A stretch of DNA of 15,427 nt from CAYUIS01 sp964444825 (GTDB lineage: Bacteria > Chloroflexota > Anaerolineae > B4-G1): positions 1-15,427 of the forward strand of contig CAYUIS010000134.1 of assembly GCA_964444825.1 (NCBI GenBank), given 5' to 3'. A program made the position numbers and the translations under genes. This document shows, in pieces, positions 1-7,743 of the stretch (positions are counted from its first letter, which is position 1; every line of letters begins with the position of its first letter). The notes under the pieces are model-generated. The model saw nothing but the letters and a program-made list of their open reading frames with translations. It had not been told where the DNA came from and did no database searches.

Positions 1-5
1 TGTGC

Positions 6-33
6 TTGACTTCTGTACAGCCTAGGCTATACT
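6..33 (+). promoter_or_regulatory. Sigma-70-type promoter upstream of the sensor-ATPase gene
   Basis: A -35 hexamer TTGACT (6-11) and a -10 hexamer TATACT (28-33) are separated by 16 bp; each matches the consensus at five of six positions. Transcription would begin near position 40, leaving a leader of about 160 nt before the GTG start at 201. It could instead serve a feature cut off by the window edge, but no other + strand gene lies between it and 201. Confidence 0.55.
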
Positions 34-39
34 CAGACA

Positions 40-200
40 TAGGGAGCCCTTCGTGGTTCAAATGTGAAAGGTTTCTGATCGAAACAGATACCCAGAGGGC
101 CTCGCCACCAACGGCCTTGATGGTACACCAGAACAACCTCTCCGACGTATTATGATTAGGGTTTAAAGCACACCCTGGGCGCGCTTTGTGAGGAAGGACC
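40..200 (+). other. Untranslated leader before the sensor-ATPase gene
   Basis: About 160 nt separate the predicted transcription start from the GTG at 201. I see only weak structure: GTTTC/GAAAC at 71-85 and AGGGCC/GGCCTT at 96-118 (one G-U pair), neither followed by a T-tract. An ATG at 120 opens only about a dozen codons and has no ribosome site. No riboswitch family is recognised. The ribosome binding site for 201 is AGGAAGGA at 191-198. Confidence 0.35.
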
Positions 201-3200
201 GTGAGCATTACCGTGAACCCTGAACAAGAATCGCGCCCTCCCCTGCGTGGTCCTCTCTTTCGTCTTGTACAGGTGGTTTGGGTAGTCCTTGCCATCCTGA
301 CTCTAGGCATCTTTTTCGCCTCGGTACTGGCCTATTACGCACAGATCGGTCGCCCTGTCGAGCCTTACGCTGTGTACGGAATTGCGATCGACACCGTTCA
401 GGTATTGGTGTACTTTCTCGCTGCCGTGGCGATCTTTCAGCGCAAATCAGATGACTGGATGGCTATCCTGGTCTCCACGGCGCTGCTGACAATCGGAGTC
501 GCCAGCCTCCCCACCTTGGAGGCGCTGGTTTCGAAGCGAGCCACGTGGCAATGGCCGGTTGACCTTGTGCAGGGTCTTGGCGTGGGGTTGATCCTTTTTG
601 TCTTCTACCTCTTCCCGGACGGGCGGTTCGTACCCCACTGGACACGTCCCGTCGCTTTCCTGTGGGTTGGATGGTTAGTGGCTTGGGCTGTCTTTCCTGC
701 TGTGTCCGTTGACAGGGGAGAATTACCTCTCGTGCTCCGGTATCTGTCCTTTCTGGTTTGGCCAGCCATTGAGGCTCTCAGCACATTGCGGTACTATCTG
801 CGCGTCTCCAGTCTGTTGGTAGTCATGTTGAGCTGGTTTGGCAGCGGCGTGTTTGCTCAGATCTACCGTTACACCCACGTCTCCAGCCCAGTTCAGCGGC
901 AGCAGACCAAGTGGGTCGTGTTTGGCCTGACCGCCGGTGTTGTGGGGTACTTTGGGTTTCAGATCCCGCTCCTCCTGATCCCGACCCTCCGCCAGCCTGG
1001 CTTTCCCAGAACGCTCTTCTACCTGATCGGTGAACCCGTATCCGGGTTGCTCCTGATCCTGGCGCCGTTGTCCATCAGCGTCTCTATCTTGCGTCGTCGA
1101 TTGTGGGACATCGACCCCATCATCAAGAGCACGTTGGTATACGGCATACTGACAGGGGGAGTGACAATCATTTATCTCGGTGGCGTATTCGTGTTTCAGC
1201 GGCTGTTCCGCGCACTCACTGGACAGCAGTCCGACGTGGCGATCGTCATCGCCACGCTGGTGAGCGCGTCTCTGGTGCGCCTGCTGAGTCGTCGTCTTCA
1301 GAGCGCTATTGACCGCCTTTTCTATAGGGAGAGGGTAGACTTTCGGCGGGCAATCACCACCTTCTCGCGTGAAGTGCGCACCATCATCGATCTACCAGAA
1401 CTGCTGCGCGTGCTCGTGGTCCGCACGACCGATCTGCTGCATATCACGCACGGTGCGGTCTACCTACTCAACCCGGATGGAGCGTTTCAACAGGCCAAGA
1501 CACACAACCTGCCGCCTGACTCTGACAAAGAGATCGAGTTGTCGTTGGGCTCCAGTTCACTCGACTCGCTTCTCGAAGGCCGTACTGTCTCTCAACCCAG
1601 AGACAACACTTTTTCAATGCTCGTACCGCTGATCGCACCACGGACGGAAGGTAGCGACCTGGTTGGGGTACTGGCCCTTGGCCCTCGCCTCTCCGGTCAG
1701 ACCTATTCGCGCGAAGACCGTGCCCTGCTGATGGGCCTAGCCGACCAAGCTGGCACCGCCATTCGTGTGGCCCAATTGATTCAAGAGAAGGAAGGCGAAG
1801 CCCGGCGCAGGGAAGAAGTCGAGCATCGCCTGGAGGCGTACCGGAACTCACCTCTGGGACGGGCAGAGACATTCGCCCAGGAATTGCTGTTCGAACCAGA
1901 GGCCGCGCTGATCGAGCTTCACCGTTTGGCCCAGGCGTCGGGACAGGATCCGAACTCGGCTAGCCTGATTGACAACCTCCCCCGAGTCCTCGATGGTATG
2001 AGGGTTGAGCCGATTGCCCGCCTCGCCGAGGGATTCAACTACCTTCTCACCAGCCGAGTCGAGCCTGAGATGTTGCCTGTCGGCCTGCGTACGCTCACGG
2101 GTCAACTAGAAGACTACCCGGTTGAGGGCCTGCAATACGTCTGCCAGTGGGATCCCGAAGGTCGGTTCAAGGAGGATCAGCGGCCCCAGGCTAGGGGTTT
2201 GCGCTACGCTGCTGAGGCTCTGGCCGCCTACCGGTTAAGCCAGACGGCCCTGCAAGCCAACTCTGTCGGCCGGATCACGCAACTCTTGCCTTCTTTGGAG
2301 GGTGGTCAGCGAGAGGTAGCGGCAGAGGTTGGGCAGACAGCAAGCACGACCATGTACGAGCCCTTTCAGACCTTGACCCAGGCTCTATTCAGGCTGCGTC
2401 CTGTGGCAGAGGCCCTGTACGCCTTTGAGCGCATGGACACATCCCAGGACAAACTTTCCTATCTGGCTAGCGCTGTCGAGCGGCTGAGACGGGTGGAGCA
2501 TCTGGCCCGGACAGAGTTGGGCAGTGCCGACCGTCCAGTCGTGCAGCGCATCGCCGAAAGCTGGTTAATGGTCATCACCGGCGCTATCAGCGAGCTCCAG
2601 ACCCGCGCCGAGATCGTGTGCTGCCTCCTTACGCGCCATACGTGGCAGGAGGACGTGGTGCCTCTGGTTCTGACCTTGCGCAATGAGGGACGTGGTGCGG
2701 CGCTCAATGTCAGGGTCACCCTGGTGCCCAAGCCGGAATACACGATGTTGGTTGAGAGTGCCCAGATTGACCAGATCGCTCCGGGTGAGGAAGTACGTGT
2801 GGAACTGCGCGTGCGACCGCACCTGCCGGATGGGGTAGATCGATTCCGGGCTCGTTTTGTTATTGCCTATGCTGATCCCCGCGGCTCCGACCAGGTGGAG
2901 AACTTTGCCGACGTCGTTCGGCTCCTGGCTGGAGAGAGAGAGTTTCAGTTCATTCCCAACCCATACGTGGTCGGCACACCGTTGGAGGCTGGCTCGTCTC
3001 TGTTCTTCGGTCGGGAGGATGTGATAGGGTTCATTCAAGAGAACCTGGCTGCCCTCCATCGCAACAACCTGGTGCTGATCGGCCAGCGACGGACTGGCAA
3101 GACCTCGCTTCTTAAGCAATTGCCCGTCCGCTTGGGTGACGATTATCTGCCGATCTACCTCGACGGTCAGGCTCTGGGTCTTGATCCTGGCCTGCCCAAC

Positions 3201-4145
3201 TTTTTTCTCGCCTTGTCCACTGAAATCGCTTTTGCTCTGGAAGATCGCGGCTTTGGTATCGATCTCCCGCAATATGAGGACTTTGTTGACAGCCCGGCCA
3301 CGTCCTTTGAACGCGTCTTTCTGGGACGCGTGCGCCAGACGATCGGGGATCGGCATCTGCTGATCATGTTCGACGAGTTCGAGGAGTTGGAGTCAGCGGT
3401 GGACCGTCGTAACCTGGATCCTTCGATCTTTGGTTTCCTGCGCCACCTGATCCAGCATTCTGACAACTTGAGCGTGATCTTTTGCGGCACTCATCGTTTA
3501 GAGGAGTTGGCCTCTGATTATTGGAACGTCCTCTTTAACATCAGCCTATACCGTCAGATCGCCTTCCTAGAGCCACCGGAAGCGTTGCGGCTGATCCAGG
3601 AGCCTGTCGCAGAATATGGGATGCGTTACGACGATCTGGCGCTGGACAAGATCTGGCGAGTCACAGCGGGCCATCCCTATTTCCTTCAGCTCTTGTGTCA
3701 CAGTCTGGTGAATCGACATAACAAGACGGAGCGGAACTATATCACGATCTCGGAGGTGAATGCCGCCCTGGACGAGATATTGTCCTCCGGCGAGGCTCAC
3801 TTTATCTACCTGTGGATGGAAGCGACCCCAGAGCAGCGACTGATACTGGCAGCTCTGAGCCGAATGACGCCCCTCACCGGTCGTGTCACGCTGGTTCAGG
3901 TCGTGGATTACCTGGCCGAGAGGGGCGTGAACCTGGAAAGGCGAGTGATCGGCGATGGATTACACTACCTGACACTGCGCAACATCCTGACAGCGACCAG
4001 CGATGCGGATCCCGTTGTGGGCGAAACCTATCGGTGGCGGCTAGGTCTGTTGGGGCTGTGGGTCGAGAAATATCGATCGCTGACCCGAGTTGTGGAGGAA
4101 GTGGTCGGCGCAGCGCGGGGCGCAGTGCGCTTGGAGAACGAATGA
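201..4145 (+). CDS. Membrane sensor with GAF, Ig-like and STAND-type ATPase domains
   Basis: This 1314-residue protein has a modular layout. Residues ~22-365 are a multi-pass membrane region (roughly 8-9 hydrophobic segments) ending in the motif LRRRLWDIDPII (298-308), which I know from the N-termini of Chloroflexota and actinobacterial histidine kinases. Residues ~395-525 look like a GAF sensor domain, followed by a short charged coiled coil (~525-550) and a helical region without a recognised family (~550-810). Residues ~815-905 resemble a CARDB-type Ig-like domain. From NPYV (920) to the end is a STAND/AAA-type ATPase: Walker A GQRRTGKTS (961-969, K967), Walker B with D1058-E1059, and a GHPYFLQ motif typical of these ATPases, then a winged-helix-like tail. 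No histidine-kinase catalytic core is present; the ATPase takes its place. The GTG start is chosen for AGGAAGGA just upstream. It is 9 bp from the next gene, which carries a related ATPase, so the two are probably co-transcribed and may interact. The signal sensed is unknown. Confidence 0.85.
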   Translation: MSITVNPEQESRPPLRGPLFRLVQVVWVVLAILTLGIFFASVLAYYAQIGRPVEPYAVYGIAIDTVQVLVYFLAAVAIFQRKSDDWMAILVSTALLTIGVASLPTLEALVSKRATWQWPVDLVQGLGVGLILFVFYLFPDGRFVPHWTRPVAFLWVGWLVAWAVFPAVSVDRGELPLVLRYLSFLVWPAIEALSTLRYYLRVSSLLVVMLSWFGSGVFAQIYRYTHVSSPVQRQQTKWVVFGLTAGVVGYFGFQIPLLLIPTLRQPGFPRTLFYLIGEPVSGLLLILAPLSISVSILRRRLWDIDPIIKSTLVYGILTGGVTIIYLGGVFVFQRLFRALTGQQSDVAIVIATLVSASLVRLLSRRLQSAIDRLFYRERVDFRRAITTFSREVRTIIDLPELLRVLVVRTTDLLHITHGAVYLLNPDGAFQQAKTHNLPPDSDKEIELSLGSSSLDSLLEGRTVSQPRDNTFSMLVPLIAPRTEGSDLVGVLALGPRLSGQTYSREDRALLMGLADQAGTAIRVAQLIQEKEGEARRREEVEHRLEAYRNSPLGRAETFAQELLFEPEAALIELHRLAQASGQDPNSASLIDNLPRVLDGMRVEPIARLAEGFNYLLTSRVEPEMLPVGLRTLTGQLEDYPVEGLQYVCQWDPEGRFKEDQRPQARGLRYAAEALAAYRLSQTALQANSVGRITQLLPSLEGGQREVAAEVGQTASTTMYEPFQTLTQALFRLRPVAEALYAFERMDTSQDKLSYLASAVERLRRVEHLARTELGSADRPVVQRIAESWLMVITGAISELQTRAEIVCCLLTRHTWQEDVVPLVLTLRNEGRGAALNVRVTLVPKPEYTMLVESAQIDQIAPGEEVRVELRVRPHLPDGVDRFRARFVIAYADPRGSDQVENFADVVRLLAGEREFQFIPNPYVVGTPLEAGSSLFFGREDVIGFIQENLAALHRNNLVLIGQRRTGKTSLLKQLPVRLGDDYLPIYLDGQALGLDPGLPNFFLALSTEIAFALEDRGFGIDLPQYEDFVDSPATSFERVFLGRVRQTIGDRHLLIMFDEFEELESAVDRRNLDPSIFGFLRHLIQHSDNLSVIFCGTHRLEELASDYWNVLFNISLYRQIAFLEPPEALRLIQEPVAEYGMRYDDLALDKIWRVTAGHPYFLQLLCHSLVNRHNKTERNYITISEVNAALDEILSSGEAHFIYLWMEATPEQRLILAALSRMTPLTGRVTLVQVVDYLAERGVNLERRVIGDGLHYLTLRNILTATSDADPVVGETYRWRLGLLGLWVEKYRSLTRVVEEVVGAARGAVRLENE

Positions 4146-4154
4146 GGTACGGTA

Positions 4155-6110
4155 ATGGATAACCCCTATGTCTTTCGCGGCCCTATAAACGATCCCGATA
4201 TGTTCCACGGCCGTATCCACGAACTCAACGAAATCGCGGCCTTCCTACGCGGCAACCAGTCTATCTCTGTGGTTGGTCCACGCAAGATCGGCAAGACCTC
4301 CCTGATGTTTCACCTGATGCGGCAGGAGGTGTGGCCCGAACTTGGGCTGGGGGAAGACATGCTTTTCGTTTATCTGGACTGTGAGGTGCTGGGCGAAAGT
4401 GGACATGAGGAGATCCTGAGCCAGTTCGCTGGAGAGATCGAGGTGGCGCTCGACAGTCGCGACCTGCCTCCAGAGCCAGCCCTTGAGCGGGCGATTGACA
4501 AACCCTCGCGCCTATCGTTCGAAGGAGCCATCCGCAGGCTCAATCGGCGTGGCCTGCGGGTGGTCCTGATCCTCGATGAGTTTGAGCGGCTGAGTACCAA
4601 CTCGCGCCTGGACGTCAATTTCTTCAACGCCCTGCGGTCTGCTGCCGGGCGTTACAAACTTGCCTTTGTCACCGGTTCGGCCCGTCCACTGATTCAGCTT
4701 ACGTATTCTGGCAAGTCGCAAGAGATCTTGTCCAGCCCATTCTTTAACATTTTCGCCCCCATGTTCTTGGGACTGATGCCCGAAGAGGAGGCCCGTGAGT
4801 TGATTCGCGAACCCGCTCGCATGGCGGGCGGATCCTTCTCCTCTGCTGCGGAGGATTATGTCTACTCGCTGGTGGGCGGGCACCCGTTGGCTCTGCAGGT
4901 GGCCTGTTTCCACGCCTTGGAGGTGCTCGAGGACGCTGATCTCGACGAATCCAATCAGGTTGAGATCGAGCAGCGGGCTATGCTGGAGCTGAACCCCCAT
5001 TTTCAATACTATTGGCTGAACCTCTTGCCTCAGGAGCAGAACACACTGCGCCAGTTGGTTAACGCCACTTCCCGCGCCTCCACCGACACCACGCTCCGCG
5101 GGCTGCTGCGTGACCTGGTCCAGAAATGCTTGTTGATCCAAGAAGAAGGGGCCTATCGATACCCATCCCAGGCGTGGGAGAGCTTTCTTTCATCCTCCTT
5201 CGTCGCCAGTCAGAGCCCTCCGCTACCTGGCGCTCGGGGAGCAAGGGATCTGACGCCTGGAACGCGCGTGGGAACGTACGAGGTGCTGGAGCTTTTGGGC
5301 CGGGGTGGCATGGCGGAGGTCTACAAGGGGCGTCACCCGCGCCTCGAGCGTATGGTAGCCATCAAGATCCTGTCTACCAACCTGGCTGATGAACCCGACT
5401 TCCGTGAGCGGTTCGAGCGCGAGGCCCAGGCTGTCGCCATACTCAGACATCCAAACATCGTGCAGGTATTCGACTTTGGCGACGTAGAGGGCACCTATTA
5501 TATGGTGATGGAGTTTATCGAGGGTGTCGACCTGGCTCGATATATCCGCGAGGTCGGGCGGATGCCCTTGGCGCACGTGTGTCCGATTGCGCGCAATATG
5601 GCCAGCGCTCTGGATTATGCGCACGCCCAAGGCATCATACACCGCGACGTCAAGCCTTCCAACGTTATGCTGCCGGGTTTGACACCCTCTGGGCAACCTG
5701 GCGAAGAATCCGGTGATTTCAGCGCTATCCTCACGGACTTTGGCATTGCCAAGATCAGGACCCACGACACCGGTGTGACCAAGACGGGCATGGTGATGGG
5801 GACACTAGACTATATGGCTCCCGAGCAGGTCAGAGGTGCTCGCAAAGTGGATGGCCGCGCTGATACATATGCCCTGGGGGTGATGCTGTATGAGATGCTC
5901 ACGGGGGAGCTGCCTTTCCAGGGTGACAACCCTGGCGCCGTGATGCTGGGCCACCTGCAACAGCCAGCCCCTGACCCGCGAACGATTGTGGAGGATCTGC
6001 CCGAGAACGTCGCGATCGCAATTCTGCGCGCGCTGGCCAAGGATCCAGAGGACCGATACCCCACCGTAGGAACGTTGGTGGAGGCTTTGGGTGACGTAGA
6101 AGATCGGTAG
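4155..6110 (+). CDS. STAND-type ATPase fused to a Ser/Thr protein kinase
   Basis: This 651-residue soluble protein combines two catalytic domains. Residues 1-~345 form a STAND/AAA-type ATPase beginning NPYV, with Walker A GPRKIGKTS (41-49, K47), Walker B LILDEFE (D141-E142), and a GGHPLALQ motif like the GHPYFLQ of the upstream protein. Residues ~373-640 form a Hanks-type Ser/Thr kinase: glycine loop GRGGMAEV (382-389), ATP-binding lysine K404, catalytic loop HRDVKPSN (496-503; D498, K500, N503), DFG (528-530) and an APE motif. All key residues are present, so an active RD-type kinase is expected. Most bacterial kinases of this class have the kinase first and a membrane anchor and sensor behind it; here the kinase is C-terminal, with no membrane segment. 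Its ATG lies 9 bp after the upstream stop, with TGAGGT overlapping that stop as ribosome site, which indicates an operon. The ATPase probably gates or oligomerises the kinase in response to the membrane partner (inferred). The FHA protein at 8794 is a candidate reader of its phosphothreonine products. Confidence 0.9.
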   Translation: MDNPYVFRGPINDPDMFHGRIHELNEIAAFLRGNQSISVVGPRKIGKTSLMFHLMRQEVWPELGLGEDMLFVYLDCEVLGESGHEEILSQFAGEIEVALDSRDLPPEPALERAIDKPSRLSFEGAIRRLNRRGLRVVLILDEFERLSTNSRLDVNFFNALRSAAGRYKLAFVTGSARPLIQLTYSGKSQEILSSPFFNIFAPMFLGLMPEEEARELIREPARMAGGSFSSAAEDYVYSLVGGHPLALQVACFHALEVLEDADLDESNQVEIEQRAMLELNPHFQYYWLNLLPQEQNTLRQLVNATSRASTDTTLRGLLRDLVQKCLLIQEEGAYRYPSQAWESFLSSSFVASQSPPLPGARGARDLTPGTRVGTYEVLELLGRGGMAEVYKGRHPRLERMVAIKILSTNLADEPDFRERFEREAQAVAILRHPNIVQVFDFGDVEGTYYMVMEFIEGVDLARYIREVGRMPLAHVCPIARNMASALDYAHAQGIIHRDVKPSNVMLPGLTPSGQPGEESGDFSAILTDFGIAKIRTHDTGVTKTGMVMGTLDYMAPEQVRGARKVDGRADTYALGVMLYEMLTGELPFQGDNPGAVMLGHLQQPAPDPRTIVEDLPENVAIAILRALAKDPEDRYPTVGTLVEALGDVEDR

Positions 6111-6118
6111 GTCGGAGG

Positions 6119-6145
6119 CTGGTAGATTGGTCGCCAATCTGCCGG
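6119..6145 (+). other. Intergenic stem-loop between kinase and bactofilin-like genes
   Basis: GGTAGATTGG (6121-6130) and CCAATCTGCC (6134-6143) form a 10-bp stem with one G-U pair around a 3-nt loop, extendable to 12 bp (6119-6145). No T-run follows, so it is a poor intrinsic terminator; it may stabilise, process or attenuate the operon mRNA. A competing partner TCTACCA follows at 6146-6152. Confidence 0.45.
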
Positions 6146-6184
6146 TCTACCAACCCACCATCACCATCTTGAGGAGAGATACAA

Positions 6185-7567
6185 ATGGAGAGACCGTCTG
6201 CACATCGACTTCGACTGATGCTGACCGCTCTGCTTGGCCTAACGCTGGTCAGTGTGTTGAGTCTCGCCCCAGTGGCTCGAGCCGTCGAGTTTGACGATGA
6301 CGGCGTCATTGGGGCCGACGAGGTGATTGACGACGACGTGATCATGAATGCCGAGGCGGTCGTCGTGGACGGTACGGTAAACGGCAACCTGCTGGTCTCG
6401 GGTGGCAGTATTACAGTCAATGGCAGGATAAATGGAGATCTGCTCGTATTCAGCGCTGAGGCGACGGTCGATGGTCAGGTGGACGGCAACCTAGCTTTTT
6501 GCGGGCAGTCGCTCTGGATTAACGGTGCGATCAAGGATACCGTTTTCTTCCTGGGCAGGTCCCTTGTCCTGGAGCCAGCGACCGTCATTGGTCGCAACGT
6601 ATTCTTTACCGGCTTTGGCATGGAGGCAGAGCCGGGTTCGATGATTGGGCGGGATGTGATAGCAAGCGGTTATCAGGCACTGCTCCGGGGGCAGACTGAA
6701 CGGGATGTCCAGGCAGAGGTCACGGCGTTGGAGCTTGGGGGGAGCGTTGGTGGGGATGTGAGGGCCAAGGTAGGTGCACCAGGAGAGGGGATGGTCGGTG
6801 GCCCCTATTGGCCCGGCATGCCGCAAGCAGTGGACGCAGGGCTGCGGGTGTCGGAAAGCGCCGAGATCGGTGGTGCGTTGGTTTATTCCAGCGAGGTTGA
6901 GCAGGGGGGCACGATTGGCGCAGTGCCCCTTGGTGGGGTTGTCCACGAGCCCCCTGTGAAGCCTGAAGTGTCTGTGAGTTTTGGGCAGCTTGCCGGTCAA
7001 TGGTTGCTGGCCCGGGTGAGAGAGCTTGCTACATTGCTGGTGTTGGGTGCTTTGGCCGCGTGGCGACTCCCAGGGGTGCTGAAGCAGTTGGCTGATACGG
7101 CGCGGTCCAAACCGCTCCCCGCAGCCGGGTGGGGGATCGTGGTGTTGATTCTCGGGTTCGTGGGCGCTGTCGTGCTGGCTGGCCTGGTTTTTATCGTTGG
7201 GATTCTTCTCGGCGTCGTCACCCTTGGCGGACTGGCGGGCGCGACGTTCGGTATCGGATTCTCCGGTCTATCCCTGGCGTTTGGGTTGTTTATGCTCTCC
7301 ATGATATACGGAAGCAAGCTGGTCGTGGCTCACCTGGTGGGCAGGCTGATTCTACAGCGGTTCTTACCTCAGCATGCCGAGCGGGCGATCTTGGCGTTGA
7401 CACTGGGCGTGGCCTTGTACATTCTGGTCCGGTCTGTTCCCGTGCTTGGTGGGTTGATTGGCGCCATTGTGACGCTGTTGGGCCTGGGAGCTATGTGGCT
7501 GCTGCTCCGCCAGCGGCGTGGCGCTTCTCCCGAGCCAACACAGCCTCAGAGCGCGGTGGTGGGCTGA
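6185..7567 (+). CDS. Exported bactofilin-like polymer-forming domain with C-terminal membrane bundle
   Basis: The 460-residue protein starts with a signal peptide (hydrophobic core ~11-30, probable cleavage after ARA at 31-33). Residues ~50-250 consist of short degenerate repeats of the type 'VDGTVNGNLLVSGGSITVNG', as in the bactofilin/polymer-forming family (formerly DUF583), which fold as a right-handed beta-helix. Residues ~275-440 hold about four to five membrane segments rich in Gly, Val and Leu, and the C-terminus is short, basic and hydrophilic. Classical bactofilins are cytosolic filament formers; here the signal peptide would place the helix outside the membrane, so it may be a cell-surface scaffold rather than a cytoskeletal protein (inferred). 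The ATG is supported by GAGGAGA at 6171-6177. It lies 74 bp after the kinase gene on the same strand, so it may be in the same operon. Confidence 0.8.
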   Translation: MERPSAHRLRLMLTALLGLTLVSVLSLAPVARAVEFDDDGVIGADEVIDDDVIMNAEAVVVDGTVNGNLLVSGGSITVNGRINGDLLVFSAEATVDGQVDGNLAFCGQSLWINGAIKDTVFFLGRSLVLEPATVIGRNVFFTGFGMEAEPGSMIGRDVIASGYQALLRGQTERDVQAEVTALELGGSVGGDVRAKVGAPGEGMVGGPYWPGMPQAVDAGLRVSESAEIGGALVYSSEVEQGGTIGAVPLGGVVHEPPVKPEVSVSFGQLAGQWLLARVRELATLLVLGALAAWRLPGVLKQLADTARSKPLPAAGWGIVVLILGFVGAVVLAGLVFIVGILLGVVTLGGLAGATFGIGFSGLSLAFGLFMLSMIYGSKLVVAHLVGRLILQRFLPQHAERAILALTLGVALYILVRSVPVLGGLIGAIVTLLGLGAMWLLLRQRRGASPEPTQPQSAVVG

Positions 7568-7609
7568 ACTGGATACTCGGCGTGAAAAGCCAAAAAGGCC
7601 AGCTTTCTA

Positions 7610-7638
7610 CAGACAAAAGCCAAGATTTGTGGTATAAT
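7610..7638 (+). promoter_or_regulatory. Extended -10 promoter for the secreted repeat protein
   Basis: A perfect -10 TATAAT (7633-7638) is preceded by TGG, which gives the extended -10 TGn motif. CAGACA (7610-7615) lies 17 bp upstream as a partial -35 (GACA matches). Transcription would begin near 7645 and give a leader of about 100 nt. A nine-base direct repeat, AAAAGCCAA, occurs at 7585-7593 and 7615-7623, the second copy touching the -35 box. Confidence 0.65.
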
Positions 7639-7743
7639 GAAGGTGATAGCGCGGAAGGCCCGTGGTGAGCGTGTGTCACAGCCTAGATTGATGTACAAGA
7701 GTCAGCATTCCGACAAGACCGCAGGAACACAGGAGCGACGGCA

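Noticed and set aside
29..40. 12-base match ATACTCAGACAT between the first promoter region and position ~5449 in the kinase gene
   Set aside because: A match of this length is expected by chance in 15 kb.
51..70. GGTTCAAAT, resembling a tRNA T-loop
   Set aside because: The flanking bases do not form the T stem and no acceptor or anticodon arm can be found around it.
148..153. TATTAT as a second promoter close to the sensor-ATPase start
   Set aside because: No acceptable -35 element lies 16-18 bp upstream.
2565..3356. 263-codon open frame antisense to the sensor-ATPase gene
   Set aside because: It lies wholly inside a gene with clear GAF, Ig-like and ATPase domains, its translation matches no family I recognise, and long antisense frames are common in GC-rich DNA.
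4512..5141. 209-codon open frame antisense to the ATPase-kinase gene
   Set aside because: Shadow of the real coding frame, with low-complexity composition and no recognisable motif.
7584..7608. Possible AAAGC/GCTTT hairpin terminator after the bactofilin-like gene
   Set aside because: The stem is only about 5 bp with mismatches and no proper T-tract follows.
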